Shown: positions 33,508-41,582 of the stretch, in pieces
Layout: every line of letters begins with the position of its first letter
Numbering within the stretch: position 1 is the stretch's first letter
NCBI GenBank assembly: GCA_002426575.1
Contig: DIRE01000027.1
Span: forward strand, 21,189-62,770
DNA from: Clostridiaceae bacterium UBA5444
GTDB taxonomy: Bacteria > Bacillota > Clostridia > Clostridiales > Oxobacteraceae
Direction: 5' to 3'
DNA length: 41,582 bases
Position numbers and translations under genes: made by a program
The notes under the pieces: model-generated
The model's database searches: none
Seen by the model: only the letters and a program-made list of their open reading frames with translations
What the model was told of the DNA's origin: nothing

Positions 33508-34959
33508 ATGGATTTAGATCAAAGTAAAACTCCATTATTTGATGCAGTAAAAAAATATGTCGATGACAAAGTTATACAGTTTCACGTACCTGGCCATAAA
33601 CAAGGGCGAGGCCTACCTGAATTTAGAGATTATATAGGAGAGAAAGTACTCCAAATGGATGTAAATGGTATGGATGATTTAGACTACCTAAATCATCCTA
33701 CAGGGGTAATATTAGAATCTCAAAGGCTATTGGCTAATGCTTTTAATGCAGATGAGGCATTTTTTTTGGTTAATGGAACTACGGCAGGTGTTCAAGCAAT
33801 GATAATGAGCGTATTAAATCCTAGGGATAAAATAATACTTCCAAGGAACGCCCATAAATCTGCAGTAGGCGGAATTATATTAAGCAATGCCATACCAGTA
33901 TATGTGCAGCCAGAAATAAACCAGCAAGTTGGAATAGCCATGGGTGTAACAGTTGAAAGTATTAAAAGGGCAATAAAAGAAAACCCAGATGCTAAAGCAG
34001 TATTTCTTATAAACCCAACTTATTATGGCGCAGCTTCTGATTTAAAGTCTATAGTAAGAATTGCTCATTCTAATGGTATGATTGTGCTTGTTGATGAAGC
34101 ACATGGTTCTCATATGCATTTTCACAATGATTTTCCACTTACAGCAATGGAAGTTGGAGCAGACATGAGTGCTTTAAGCATTCACAAAACCGCGGGATCA
34201 TTAACACAAAGCTCTGTTCTTCTTGTTAAAGGTAAAAAGGTTAACCTAGAGAGGGTAAAGCAAATATTAAACTTAATGGCCACATCAAGCGCATCATATC
34301 TTCTAATGTGTTCTCTTGATATAGCACGAAAGCAGCTTGCACTAAAAGGATACGAAATGTTAGATAAAACTATTGAATTAGCAAGGTTTGCAAGAGATAA
34401 TATAAATAAAATCAGCGGACTTGCCTGCCCCGGAAAAGAACTTGTAGGAACCCCCGGGTGCTTTGATTTTGATGAAACAAAACTTGGTGTATATGTAAGG
34501 GATCTAGGGATTTCAGGGTATCAATTAGAAAAAAGGCTTAGAAAAGAATATAATATACAGGTTGAATTATCCGACCTTTACAATATACTATCAATAATAA
34601 CTTTAGGGGATAGAAAGGAAGATATAGAAGCCTTGGTAGCTGCATTAAATGACATTGCATCAAAGTCTAATATAAATAAGTATGAAGGTGTAAATATAAT
34701 TCCTGAAACTCCAAAGGTGGTTATTCCTCCAAGAGAAGCCTTTTACAGTAATAAAATGGCAGTAGATTTAGATGCATCCTTAGGAAAAATATCTGGGGAG
34801 ATAGTAACTGTATACCCACCTGGAATACCTTTAGTTTGTCCTGGAGAAGAGATTTCAAAAGAGATAATTGAGTTTATTAAAATATTAAAATCACAAAACT
34901 GTGAAATACAAGGGCCTTCTGACCCTTCTATGGATACTATAAAAATAGTAGAAAAATAA
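33508..34959 (+). CDS. Orn/Lys/Arg decarboxylase-family PLP enzyme
   Basis: A 483-residue fold-type I PLP protein of the short Firmicute group (SpeA/YaaO-like). It has FHVPGHKQGRG near residue 25, GTTAGVQAMIMS for phosphate binding, Asp196 in VLVDEAHGSH, and the PLP lysine Lys227 in LSIHKTAGSLTQSSVLL. A C-terminal Orn/Arg decarboxylase domain contains YPPGIPLVCPGE. It likely decarboxylates arginine, lysine or ornithine to the matching polyamine. TGGGAGG lies eight bases upstream of the ATG. It is monocistronic with a strong terminator. It complements the polyamine importer at the left of the window but is not linked to it. Confidence 0.9.
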   Translation: MDLDQSKTPLFDAVKKYVDDKVIQFHVPGHKQGRGLPEFRDYIGEKVLQMDVNGMDDLDYLNHPTGVILESQRLLANAFNADEAFFLVNGTTAGVQAMIMSVLNPRDKIILPRNAHKSAVGGIILSNAIPVYVQPEINQQVGIAMGVTVESIKRAIKENPDAKAVFLINPTYYGAASDLKSIVRIAHSNGMIVLVDEAHGSHMHFHNDFPLTAMEVGADMSALSIHKTAGSLTQSSVLLVKGKKVNLERVKQILNLMATSSASYLLMCSLDIARKQLALKGYEMLDKTIELARFARDNINKISGLACPGKELVGTPGCFDFDETKLGVYVRDLGISGYQLEKRLRKEYNIQVELSDLYNILSIITLGDRKEDIEALVAALNDIASKSNINKYEGVNIIPETPKVVIPPREAFYSNKMAVDLDASLGKISGEIVTVYPPGIPLVCPGEEISKEIIEFIKILKSQNCEIQGPSDPSMDTIKIVEK

Positions 34960-35005
34960 AACAATAAATGGAATCAACTGTTTTAATTGATTCCATTTAT
35001 TGTTT
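34959..35005. terminator. Bidirectional terminator
   Basis: A perfect 19-base-pair stem (34959-34977 with 34987-35005), followed by TATTTTTCT on the plus side and A-rich sequence on the other, lies between the convergent decarboxylase and PAP2 genes. Confidence 0.9.
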
Positions 35006-35582
35006 ATTTTTCTGTATTCGATTTGTAAGATCTAGTTTCCTGCTTATCTGGCATAAACCCAGTTTTCCTTGAAATGTAAATGGCAGTATAAGAACAAGCA
35101 AGTCCTAGTATAATTCCTCCTACTACATCCGATGGGTAATGCACAAACAAATAAAGTCTCGAAAAAGCAATACAGCCTGCAAGTAAAAATGCAGGAATTT
35201 TCATCTTCTTTATATACTTTGCTATAACCCCTGCCGCTGCAAATGAAGATGTTGTATGGCCTGATGGGAAAGAAAAAGTAGTTGGTTCAGGGATTAGGAG
35301 CTTTATCCCAATTAAATCCATTGGGGGCCTTTGTCTTCCTATTATATGCTTTAGCAGTCCTTCCCCTAATATAGTCCCCATTATTAGTGCACCTAGTGTT
35401 ATTATGGCGGTTTTTCTATATTTTTTGGTCAACAAAAGTATAATAATAAGTGCAATCCAAATAAAACCTATATTGCCCATAGCACTTACAAAAGGCATTG
35501 TTTTATCTAAAAATGGGGATTTAAAATTGCTTTGTATATATTCTAAAATGTATATATCTAATGTTTGTATTTTTTGAAACAT
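35004..35582 (-). CDS. PAP2-family membrane phosphatase
   Basis: A 192-residue protein with about five or six helices and the three phosphatase signatures: KHIIGRQRP (C1), SFPSGHTTSSFA (C2 with catalytic His) and SRLYLFVHYPSDVVGG (C3). Family members remove phosphate from phosphatidic acid, phosphatidylglycerophosphate or undecaprenyl pyrophosphate on the outer face of the membrane; which one cannot be told. GGGTGA precedes the ATG. Confidence 0.92.
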   Translation of the reverse strand: MFQKIQTLDIYILEYIQSNFKSPFLDKTMPFVSAMGNIGFIWIALIIILLLTKKYRKTAIITLGALIMGTILGEGLLKHIIGRQRPPMDLIGIKLLIPEPTTFSFPSGHTTSSFAAAGVIAKYIKKMKIPAFLLAGCIAFSRLYLFVHYPSDVVGGIILGLACSYTAIYISRKTGFMPDKQETRSYKSNTEK

Positions 35583-35720
35583 TTAATCACCCGTATTATA
35601 TAATTGTTGTTAATTGTTACACTTAAATTTATTTACATAATACGATTGTACAGTATCATGAGCATTTAGTAAACTATGTTGTAATTTTGAATTTTTTAAC
35701 AATACTAGATATGCTGTTAG

Positions 35721-36935
35721 CTAAAAGCTGATTATCTCCTCATTACCGTTTTTGACATTTAGTTTGATTATAAGAGGTTTATTTTCATGATTTCGTATTG
35801 TAACAATTGTATTATTGTCAATCCATGGGTACCTATATACCCCCCCTAGCTCCTCTTTATCCTTATATTCCTTTACTTGACCAGTATAGCTTATAACCAT
35901 TGGATATTGTATTTTAGAGATTAAGCACTTTTTTATATCTGGTGAAAAAAATGGTCTCCCATCCTTAAAAGATTCAACATATTTAAATTTAAAATGAAAT
36001 ACTTTTTTATAATCATAAACTACGGTGGAATCTCCATCTGAAAATACTGAGTACCTATGATTGGCCTCTTGAAGCTTATACTTTTTCCCCATTTCAACAA
36101 GCTTGGTAACCTTTCCTGAATTATTTTTATATATGTTTTCATCATCACAATAATATATATCATTATTATTAAAATTGATTATTGGCCCGCTTATTTTTGT
36201 ATCTTCCCTAGTATAATCCTTATTCTTTTTAAATATATAATTTTTATCTGAGTTGACTAGCAAATCTCCCTTATCAGATATATATAGTTTTTGTACCTTT
36301 AGCTTTCCTATATTTATTTTTTTTAACTCTTCTGCGGCAGCGTCGTATATATGTATAGTATCTCCACTTTTTTCATAATAGGCGTAGTATTTAGAAAGGT
36401 TAGACCAGCAATCAATTATGTTAAACTTATTAGTCTTTGATAGTATGTTTACCTTATTTTTCTTAATATTGAAAAAGTATAAATTAAATATGCTCTTTGA
36501 GGCGTTTTGGCTGTCCCCATTGTTTATTATAACGTAATCGCCATTAGGGCTAAATTTGAAAGTTGTTATTATAGGATCATTTATATGATTTGCATCTATT
36601 TTTTCTAGATTTAAAGAACTATATATTTTTTTATCCTTGATGGCTAGTAAATATGAATCATTGTAAATTATTATTTTATCTTTTTCAGAATATCCTATTT
36701 CAAACGGCCACATTTTGTCCGACTTTAGATCCTCTATAGAATTAGATATGCGGCTATTTTGCGGTTTTATTGTGTAAGTAGATTTTGTAGGTGAACTGTC
36801 CCCCATTATGGATTTAAATATTGACGTTATGTGTGTGAGGTGTGTGGGTGAACTGTCCCTGCCTAAATTAGCATAGATTAGGGTTAAAAATACAAAAGTT
36901 AAACAAGCCAGAACAAACAGGTATATCTTTTTCAT
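35721..36935 (-). CDS. Membrane-anchored protein of propeller-like repeats with a REP-like insertion
   Basis: A 404-residue protein of unknown function. An N-terminal hydrophobic segment (about 5-23) serves as anchor or signal. From about residue 80 there are repeated short beta-strand units with Ser/Asp/Lys-rich turns (for example FKFSPNGDYVIINNGD), suggesting a beta-propeller on the cell surface. Residues about 26-52 are encoded by a REP-like insertion: the phrase DSSPT occurs twice, each time from a GGGACAGTTCACC sequence, and the frame is kept. GGAGG lies upstream of the ATG. No neighbour suggests a role. Confidence 0.7.
   Translation of the reverse strand: MKKIYLFVLACLTFVFLTLIYANLGRDSSPTHLTHITSIFKSIMGDSSPTKSTYTIKPQNSRISNSIEDLKSDKMWPFEIGYSEKDKIIIYNDSYLLAIKDKKIYSSLNLEKIDANHINDPIITTFKFSPNGDYVIINNGDSQNASKSIFNLYFFNIKKNKVNILSKTNKFNIIDCWSNLSKYYAYYEKSGDTIHIYDAAAEELKKINIGKLKVQKLYISDKGDLLVNSDKNYIFKKNKDYTREDTKISGPIINFNNNDIYYCDDENIYKNNSGKVTKLVEMGKKYKLQEANHRYSVFSDGDSTVVYDYKKVFHFKFKYVESFKDGRPFFSPDIKKCLISKIQYPMVISYTGQVKEYKDKEELGGVYRYPWIDNNTIVTIRNHENKPLIIKLNVKNGNEEIISF
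36790..36859 (-). repeat. REP-like repeat pair inside a coding sequence
   Basis: Two exact copies of GGGACAGTTCACC on the minus strand (complements of 36790-36802 and 36847-36859), 57 bases apart, lie within the propeller-like gene and are translated. The same word stands twice just upstream of the REP-associated transposase at 40992, which suggests that this is a copy mobilised by that enzyme family. Confidence 0.7.
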
Positions 36936-37132
36936 ATATATTTGCCTCCACGTTTAATGTTAATATATGGTAATATTATATCATATATTAGCATTGAGTT
37001 GGAAAAGATTTATGCAATGCAGCCTATTATATGTTAAATCTGCTACCAAGTATGATATAATTATTTGTAGTATAACAATTCAGATATTTATATACGGTTT
37101 TAAATATATAAGTATATTTTAGAGGTGATATA

Positions 37133-39052
37133 ATGAGAGAGCAAAGTCCAAAAGAACATTTCGAAAGTGCAAAGAAACTTGGAATGAAGGAATATTCAAA
37201 TAGAGTTTCAAATGGTGAGATTGGGTATCTCCCATCCCTCGAGGGAATAATAAAAGAAACAGAAATTGTCTCCCATGTCGACCTCGACATCATGGAAATA
37301 CCATTAAAAAAAGTTGTGGGAACGTATTCTCATTTAAGAAGCTTAAGCTTTTCCAATGGTTTTATGCCTATACTCGAAAACAACACGGAATTTATGCATA
37401 AGTGGGAATCACTTTGCAAGGTTCATCTTGAAGAAGGCATTAGAGATCCTATAAAGGTATATGAGTATTTAAATTGGTTTTATGTAGTTGAAGGTAATAA
37501 AAGGGTTAGTGTGCTTAAATATTTCGATGCTTATTCTGTAACTGCACATGTAACTAGACTAATACCAAAGCTAGATAACAATAATAAAACAATACAGATT
37601 TATTATGAATTTTTAAAGTTTTACAATATCACAAAGATAAATACAATATGGTTTAGTAAGCGAAATAGTTTTGAAAAACTTACTAAGCTGCTTGATAAAT
37701 ATAATCCTATTCTGCCTTATTATGAAAATAAATATAAACATTTTGAAGTATATATATACAATATATTTAGAAGAATCTATTATAGCCTAGGCGGTGACAA
37801 GCTTCCTATTACTACTGGGGATGCGTATTTAGAATATGCAAGAATCTATGGAATACATGATGAACTTGATGAAAATGAACTTAAAAAAACCATAAGAGAG
37901 CTCATAAAAGAGCTAAAGCTCTTCCAAAAAGATGAGCTAGTTGATATTCAAACTACCCCTATTAAGGCTAATCAAGGCAATATGATTTCCACCTTAACTA
38001 CATTTATAATGCCTCCTAAAAAGCTAAAGGTTGCTTTTGTATATGCAAGAACAATTGAAACGTCAGGATGGACTTATGGCCATGACCTTGGTAGGCAATA
38101 TCTTGAAGATATGCTAGGAGATCAAATAACAACTACTTATATTGAAAACGTACCCGAAAACGGAAAGGCATTTCCTCAAATTCAAGCTCTTGCAGAGGAC
38201 GGGAATGATATAATATTTACTACAAGCCCTGTTTTTAAAAGGGATACTCTAAGATGTGCACTTAAATATCCAAATATTAAGTTTTTCAATTGCTCTGAAT
38301 ATAGGCCTTATAAACATATGAGCAATTACTATGGCAGAACTTATGAGCCTAGATTTTTAACAGGAATTATTGCAGGTTCATTAACTAAAACTAATATTCT
38401 TGGGTATGCTGCAACAAGTCCAACTCACGAAGTTATAAGCTGCATAAATGCATTTGCAATCGGTGCAAAAATGGTTAATCCTTATGCTAAAGTTAAGGTT
38501 ACTTGGACAAAAGAGTGGAATAGCCATGATAAATTTAAAGATGCTGATAAAAAGTTAATAGAAATGGGCGCAGATATAATATCTAATAGAAATTTAACTG
38601 TCCCAAGAGATGTTACAGAAAAGTTCGGTGTTTATTCAATGCTCTGTAGCGTAGACACGGATACGAAGGAGGTTATCCATCATCTAGCTGCTCCTATTTG
38701 GAGATGGGGAATTTTTTATGAAAGTATAGTAAAAAATGTACTAAATGATACTTATAGAACAATAGCTGATTTGTTCGGCGGAGAATCTAGGCTTGTTAAC
38801 TTCTGGTGGGGCATAGCTTCTGGTGCACTTGATATATATTATAGTAAAAAATATGTTCCTTTAGAAACCCAAAAGCTAGTTGATCTTATGAGAAAGATGA
38901 TTATAAATAATGACTATAATCCATTTGTTGGCCCAATCTATGATAATGAAGGAAACCTTGTACAAAAAGATGAAGAGGTAGCTTCAAGTCAAGATATATT
39001 AAAGATGACATGGTTTCATGATAATGTTGAGCCAGATACATTTACTAAATAA
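37133..39052 (+). CDS. Cytosolic fusion of a ParB-like domain and a BMP (PnrA-like) ligand-binding domain
   Basis: A 639-residue protein without signal peptide or membrane segment. Residues about 50-145 read like the ParB/sulfiredoxin-type domain: IPLKKVVGTYSHLRS, then GIRDPIKVYEY and VVEGNKRVSVLKYF, where the last matches the ParB pattern of a Gly/Glu-x-x-Arg turn before a helix. A mainly helical linker spans about 150-290. Residues about 297-610 match a BMP-family binding protein (VAFVYARTIETSGWTYGHDLGR, YYGRTYEPRFLTGIIAG, INAFAIGAKMVNP, GADIIS). BMP proteins normally sit outside the cell and bind nucleosides. An intracellular version joined to a nucleotide/DNA-related domain suggests a ligand-controlled regulator or enzyme. 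GAGGTGA precedes the ATG; monocistronic. Confidence 0.8.
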   Translation: MREQSPKEHFESAKKLGMKEYSNRVSNGEIGYLPSLEGIIKETEIVSHVDLDIMEIPLKKVVGTYSHLRSLSFSNGFMPILENNTEFMHKWESLCKVHLEEGIRDPIKVYEYLNWFYVVEGNKRVSVLKYFDAYSVTAHVTRLIPKLDNNNKTIQIYYEFLKFYNITKINTIWFSKRNSFEKLTKLLDKYNPILPYYENKYKHFEVYIYNIFRRIYYSLGGDKLPITTGDAYLEYARIYGIHDELDENELKKTIRELIKELKLFQKDELVDIQTTPIKANQGNMISTLTTFIMPPKKLKVAFVYARTIETSGWTYGHDLGRQYLEDMLGDQITTTYIENVPENGKAFPQIQALAEDGNDIIFTTSPVFKRDTLRCALKYPNIKFFNCSEYRPYKHMSNYYGRTYEPRFLTGIIAGSLTKTNILGYAATSPTHEVISCINAFAIGAKMVNPYAKVKVTWTKEWNSHDKFKDADKKLIEMGADIISNRNLTVPRDVTEKFGVYSMLCSVDTDTKEVIHHLAAPIWRWGIFYESIVKNVLNDTYRTIADLFGGESRLVNFWWGIASGALDIYYSKKYVPLETQKLVDLMRKMIINNDYNPFVGPIYDNEGNLVQKDEEVASSQDILKMTWFHDNVEPDTFTK

Positions 39053-39065
39053 ATTATTAAACTAA

Positions 39066-39114
39066 AATTAAAAGCAAGGCATTATTTATATTAAACAATG
39101 CCTTGTTTTTAATT
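39066..39114. terminator. Bidirectional terminator
   Basis: An 18-base-pair stem with one mismatch (39066-39083 with 39097-39114) containing CAAGGCATT/AATGCCTTG, bordered by T and A runs, lies between the convergent ParB-BMP and metallophosphoesterase genes. Confidence 0.85.
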
Positions 39115-39726
39115 TGTAGCTTGTACTTTATAATCTGATTCGTAATCTAATATATATCTTTCATAGGCGTTTATTGCGGTTGTATTTTTATATTGAACTA
39201 TTCTAGGAATCCGTCCATAATTTAAGTGAATATGTCCATGGAAAAAATACCTAGGTGAATATTTATCAAGTAGAGTATTAAATACCTTAAATCCTTCATG
39301 GCAGAAATCCTTTTGATCATTAATACCATATGCTGCAGCATGTGTAACTAATATATCAAAACCTTTATTCCATCTTATTTGTGGCATTAACTTTCTTACC
39401 CTTTTATGCATCTCATCATCAGTGTATTCAAAGGCTTTAGGGTTTGTTCCCTTGCTGCCCCCTAATCCTACTATCCTCATACCTTTATATTTAACAAACT
39501 TATCATCAATGGGAGTACACCCCTCAGGTGGGTTTTTTAAATATCCAATGTCATGGTTTCCATTAACGTAAAATAAAGGTGCCTTTATCATTGTTACCAA
39601 AAAAGAAAGATATTCAGCCTTTAAATCTCCGCATGATATTATAAGCTCTACATCTTTGTACTCATTTGGGTTAAATCTATCCCATATGCGAGGGGATTCT
39701 ATATCAGATACCAACAGTATTTTCAT
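39109..39726 (-). CDS. Metallophosphoesterase
   Basis: A 205-residue calcineurin-like phosphoesterase. Motifs in order are LLVSDIESPRIW (Asp with an unusual Glu-Ser where Asp-x-His-Gly is common), IISCGDLKAEYL, VNGNHDIGYL, VTHAA and FFHGHIHLNYG, giving most of the two-metal site. The first motif lacks the classic His (SDIES instead of SDxHG), so metal coordination may differ. ATG 39726 is chosen for GGTAGG upstream; the earlier in-frame start would lie in an A/T-rich stretch without a binding site. Substrate unknown. Confidence 0.88.
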   Translation of the reverse strand: MKILLVSDIESPRIWDRFNPNEYKDVELIISCGDLKAEYLSFLVTMIKAPLFYVNGNHDIGYLKNPPEGCTPIDDKFVKYKGMRIVGLGGSKGTNPKAFEYTDDEMHKRVRKLMPQIRWNKGFDILVTHAAAYGINDQKDFCHEGFKVFNTLLDKYSPRYFFHGHIHLNYGRIPRIVQYKNTTAINAYERYILDYESDYKVQATN

Positions 39727-39838
39727 TAAGTTTAACCTACCTTTTAATATAGACTTATTATATATAATACAGCAAAAGTCATTTGGGGACAACTTATAAT
39801 AATGAGTTCACCACATGATTTTGCGATGAACTCATCTA

Positions 39839-40726
39839 TTACTTTTGAATATCTATTGTAAGGCTTCCTACTCCCATTTGTATATCCATATCAACCCGTG
39901 ATTTTGCATTTTCATAATTTGATGAAACATAATAATCCCCTTGACGATTTAGATTTAGGCTGCTAATGTTTGTGCTATTTAAAGCCCCATCCACCCTTAG
40001 TTTAACACCTAAGTTTTTTGGTATTGTTATCTTTATAGATGATGCACCTGCATCAACCTTTCCCTTTATAATATTACTTTTATCACCTAATATTATATTT
40101 AAACTACTTGCTCCTGCAGAAATATCGAGATTATTTACTTTTAAATTAGACATATCAAGAGTCCCTTTAGACGCACCTAAATTTGCATCAATATCCCAAG
40201 GTATATCCTTATTTATTCTTATTCTCGCCTCATACCCCTTATTTTTAAAACTAGCTTGGTGATTATTAGTAAATTCCACGAAAGCCTCTTTTCCACTGCT
40301 TCCATAGTTAACATTATATTTAATGTATTTGCTAGATAAATCTCCATCCACAAGATTTCGTTCTGTAGAATTTAATCTTACATCTATGGCACCAAGGTCA
40401 AGCTTTAATACACCGCTATCAACACGTTCCTTTTTCTCTACAGATACAGCATTTCTACTTCCTTCTTTACCATCTTCCCACTGGTTTCCGCCCTTGTAAT
40501 AGGATCCATACATAACAAGTGCAACAATAAATAAAATCCACATAATTGCTTTTACAATAGAATTATTGCGAAATATTATATCTACGCCTATTACAATAAA
40601 CAGTGCAGGCCAAAGTTCAATTAACGCATCAAATATTGACCAACTTATTACTCCTATATTACCTAAAAGCATTAGCACTCCAATGCTCACTATAAATACT
40701 CCAAACTCAATATTCTTATTTTTCAT
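39839..40726 (-). CDS. LiaF-like membrane protein with surface beta domain
   Basis: A 295-residue protein. An N-terminal four-helix membrane unit (GVFIVSIGVLMLLGNIGVISW, LWPALFIVIGVDIIF) resembles the LiaF/LiaI-type transmembrane domain (DUF5668). A beta-rich C-terminal half shows a repeating phrase (LDLGAIDVRL, NLGASKGTLDMSNLKVNNLDISAGASSLNI, KVDAGASSIKITIP, QMGVGSLTIDI), typical of the LiaF/adhesin-like DUF2154/DUF4097 helix of strands. LiaF restrains the envelope-stress kinase LiaS in Bacillus, but no liaRS genes are adjacent. ATG 40726 is preferred over a start 21 bases earlier for GGGGAG nine bases upstream. Confidence 0.82.
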   Translation of the reverse strand: MKNKNIEFGVFIVSIGVLMLLGNIGVISWSIFDALIELWPALFIVIGVDIIFRNNSIVKAIMWILFIVALVMYGSYYKGGNQWEDGKEGSRNAVSVEKKERVDSGVLKLDLGAIDVRLNSTERNLVDGDLSSKYIKYNVNYGSSGKEAFVEFTNNHQASFKNKGYEARIRINKDIPWDIDANLGASKGTLDMSNLKVNNLDISAGASSLNIILGDKSNIIKGKVDAGASSIKITIPKNLGVKLRVDGALNSTNISSLNLNRQGDYYVSSNYENAKSRVDMDIQMGVGSLTIDIQK

Positions 40727-40842
40727 ACACCACAACTCCCCTTTCACTTTATCTTCCTCTACATCCTTATACGATTATTACTTTAATATGTCTGATTTTT
40801 ATTAAAGTTAGTTGCCAGATTGGAATTGGGGATTGGGGGCTG

Positions 40843-40898
40843 GGGACAGTTCATCCGTTTCGGTTGATTCGGTTGTTAGGTATCAGGGACAGTTCACC
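40843..40898 (+). repeat. REP-like repeat pair upstream of the transposase
   Basis: GGGACAGTTCATC (40843-40855) and GGGACAGTTCACC (40886-40898) stand in direct orientation about 95 bases before the transposase start. They match the pair inside the propeller-like gene. The surrounding 250 bases hold no other gene. Confidence 0.7.
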
Positions 40899-40991
40899 TA
40901 CCCTTACCCTTAATTGATCTATACCGTATGTATAACTTGCCCTCACAAGGTTAATAATGATAAATACTATATAAAAAGGTGGTTGATCAAG

Positions 40992-41582
40992 TTGCCTAGA
41001 TGTGCCAGAGTTAAATCTTTTGATTCGGTTTATCATGTTATGATAAGAAGTATAAGCGATACACTCCTCTTTAGAACTAATGGCGATAAAGATAAATTTT
41101 TAGACTATATAAAAAAGTATGAGATTATATATTCTTTTAAACTATATGCCTACTGTCTTATGGATAATCACGCTCATTTAGCAATTGATGCAAACGGTGC
41201 GGATATCTCCCAGATTATGCATGATATAAACCAATCCTATGCCCAATATTTTAATAGGATTCATGGTAGAAAAGGTCATTTGTTTCAAGACAGATTTAAA
41301 AGCAAAATTGTACCTGATGAAAAGTATCTCTTAAATCTATCAGCATATATACATAAAAATCCACTAGATTTATGGGAATACAAAAATTGCATTGCAGACT
41401 ACAATTATTCAAGCTTGGGCATTTATTTAGGGATTAGAGAAGATGAGCATAACATAGTTGATGTAGATTTTGTAATGAGTTTCTTTGGAAAAGACAGTTT
41501 AGATGCTAGGAAAAACTACATGGAGTTCATAAGCTTATTTAATGAGATTAAATTTAGTGATGAAATGGAGTTTAAAAATGAG
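40992..41582 (+). CDS. REP-associated tyrosine transposase (Y1/HUH), C-terminus beyond window
   Basis: The reading frame is open to the right edge (197 codons visible). The product opens MPRCARVKSFDSVYHVMIRS, has the HUH pair in LMDNHAHLAID, and a likely nucleophile tyrosine in INQSYAQYFNRIHGRKGHLFQDRFKS, all typical of the IS200/REP-associated (RAYT) family, which nicks single-stranded DNA at REP hairpins. It starts at TTG 40992 with AAGGTGG nine bases upstream. Unlike classic IS200, these genes are usually single-copy and act on short repeats scattered in the genome. The REP-like words just upstream fit this. Confidence 0.9.
   Translation, partial: MPRCARVKSFDSVYHVMIRSISDTLLFRTNGDKDKFLDYIKKYEIIYSFKLYAYCLMDNHAHLAIDANGADISQIMHDINQSYAQYFNRIHGRKGHLFQDRFKSKIVPDEKYLLNLSAYIHKNPLDLWEYKNCIADYNYSSLGIYLGIREDEHNIVDVDFVMSFFGKDSLDARKNYMEFISLFNEIKFSDEMEFKNE

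Noticed and set aside
40851..41036. 61-codon minus-strand frame over the transposase start
   Set aside because: It spans the REP-like repeats and overlaps the transposase coding start; no ribosome binding site and no family resemblance.
1..41582. CRISPR arrays, tRNA or rRNA genes, prophage or integrative element
   Set aside because: No regularly spaced repeats, cloverleaf-like sequences, rRNA motifs, integrases or phage structural genes were seen; the only mobile signal is the REP-associated transposase.

Overview
The window looks like a chromosomal segment of a low-GC, endospore-forming Clostridia-type Firmicute. It is AT-rich, has strong purine-rich ribosome binding sites, uses TTG and GTG starts often, carries two T-box leaders, and has typical clostridial genes (2-hydroxyacyl-CoA dehydratase activase, orphan cytosolic histidine kinase, VanW, class V aminotransferase plus SerA). 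No phage, plasmid, CRISPR or tRNA/rRNA signal was seen. The only mobile-element signal is a REP-associated (Y1/HUH) transposase at the right edge and its probable repeat sequences.

Left part (1-6830): the N-terminus of a large activase runs off the left edge. Then comes a polyamine ABC transporter operon potA-potB-potCD, in which the last gene fuses permease and substrate-binding protein. It is followed by a ferritin-like diiron protein, nagB and a VanY-type D,D-carboxypeptidase lipoprotein. A two-way terminator separates this from a minus-strand block.

Minus-strand block (6837-17646): an ABC exporter (ATPase and ABC-2-like permease) sits in an operon with a YhfC-type intramembrane protease. 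Next is a complete branched-chain amino acid importer, livKHMGF, preceded by a T-box leader whose likely specifier codon is GTC (Val). Then come pgi and a cupin-AraC regulator.

Middle (17851-26075): the AraC gene is divergent from a sugar-phosphate isomerase/epimerase and a Gfo/Idh/MocA dehydrogenase, probably a small sugar or polyol catabolic unit. Next is a minus-strand serine operon behind a T-box with a TCC (Ser) specifier: class V aminotransferase, SerA, a TIM-barrel protein and a HAD phosphatase. This could form a full 3-phosphoglycerate-to-serine route with a non-canonical phosphatase. prfC follows with its own promoter.

Right part (26175-41582): a two-repeat DUF4397 protein; an EndoQ-like PHP nuclease co-transcribed with a sensorless histidine kinase; VanW; a half-size EamA transporter; an M14 peptidoglycan peptidase with PG-binding and LysM domains; an MFS transporter; an Orn/Lys/Arg decarboxylase-family PLP enzyme; a PAP2 phosphatase; a membrane-anchored propeller-like protein carrying a REP-like insertion; an unusual cytosolic ParB-like/BMP fusion; a metallophosphoesterase; a LiaF-like envelope protein; and the REP-associated transposase.

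The observations most worth following are the ParB-like/BMP fusion, the serine T-box operon with its two extra enzymes, the REP-like element read in frame inside a gene, and the exporter/intramembrane-protease operon.
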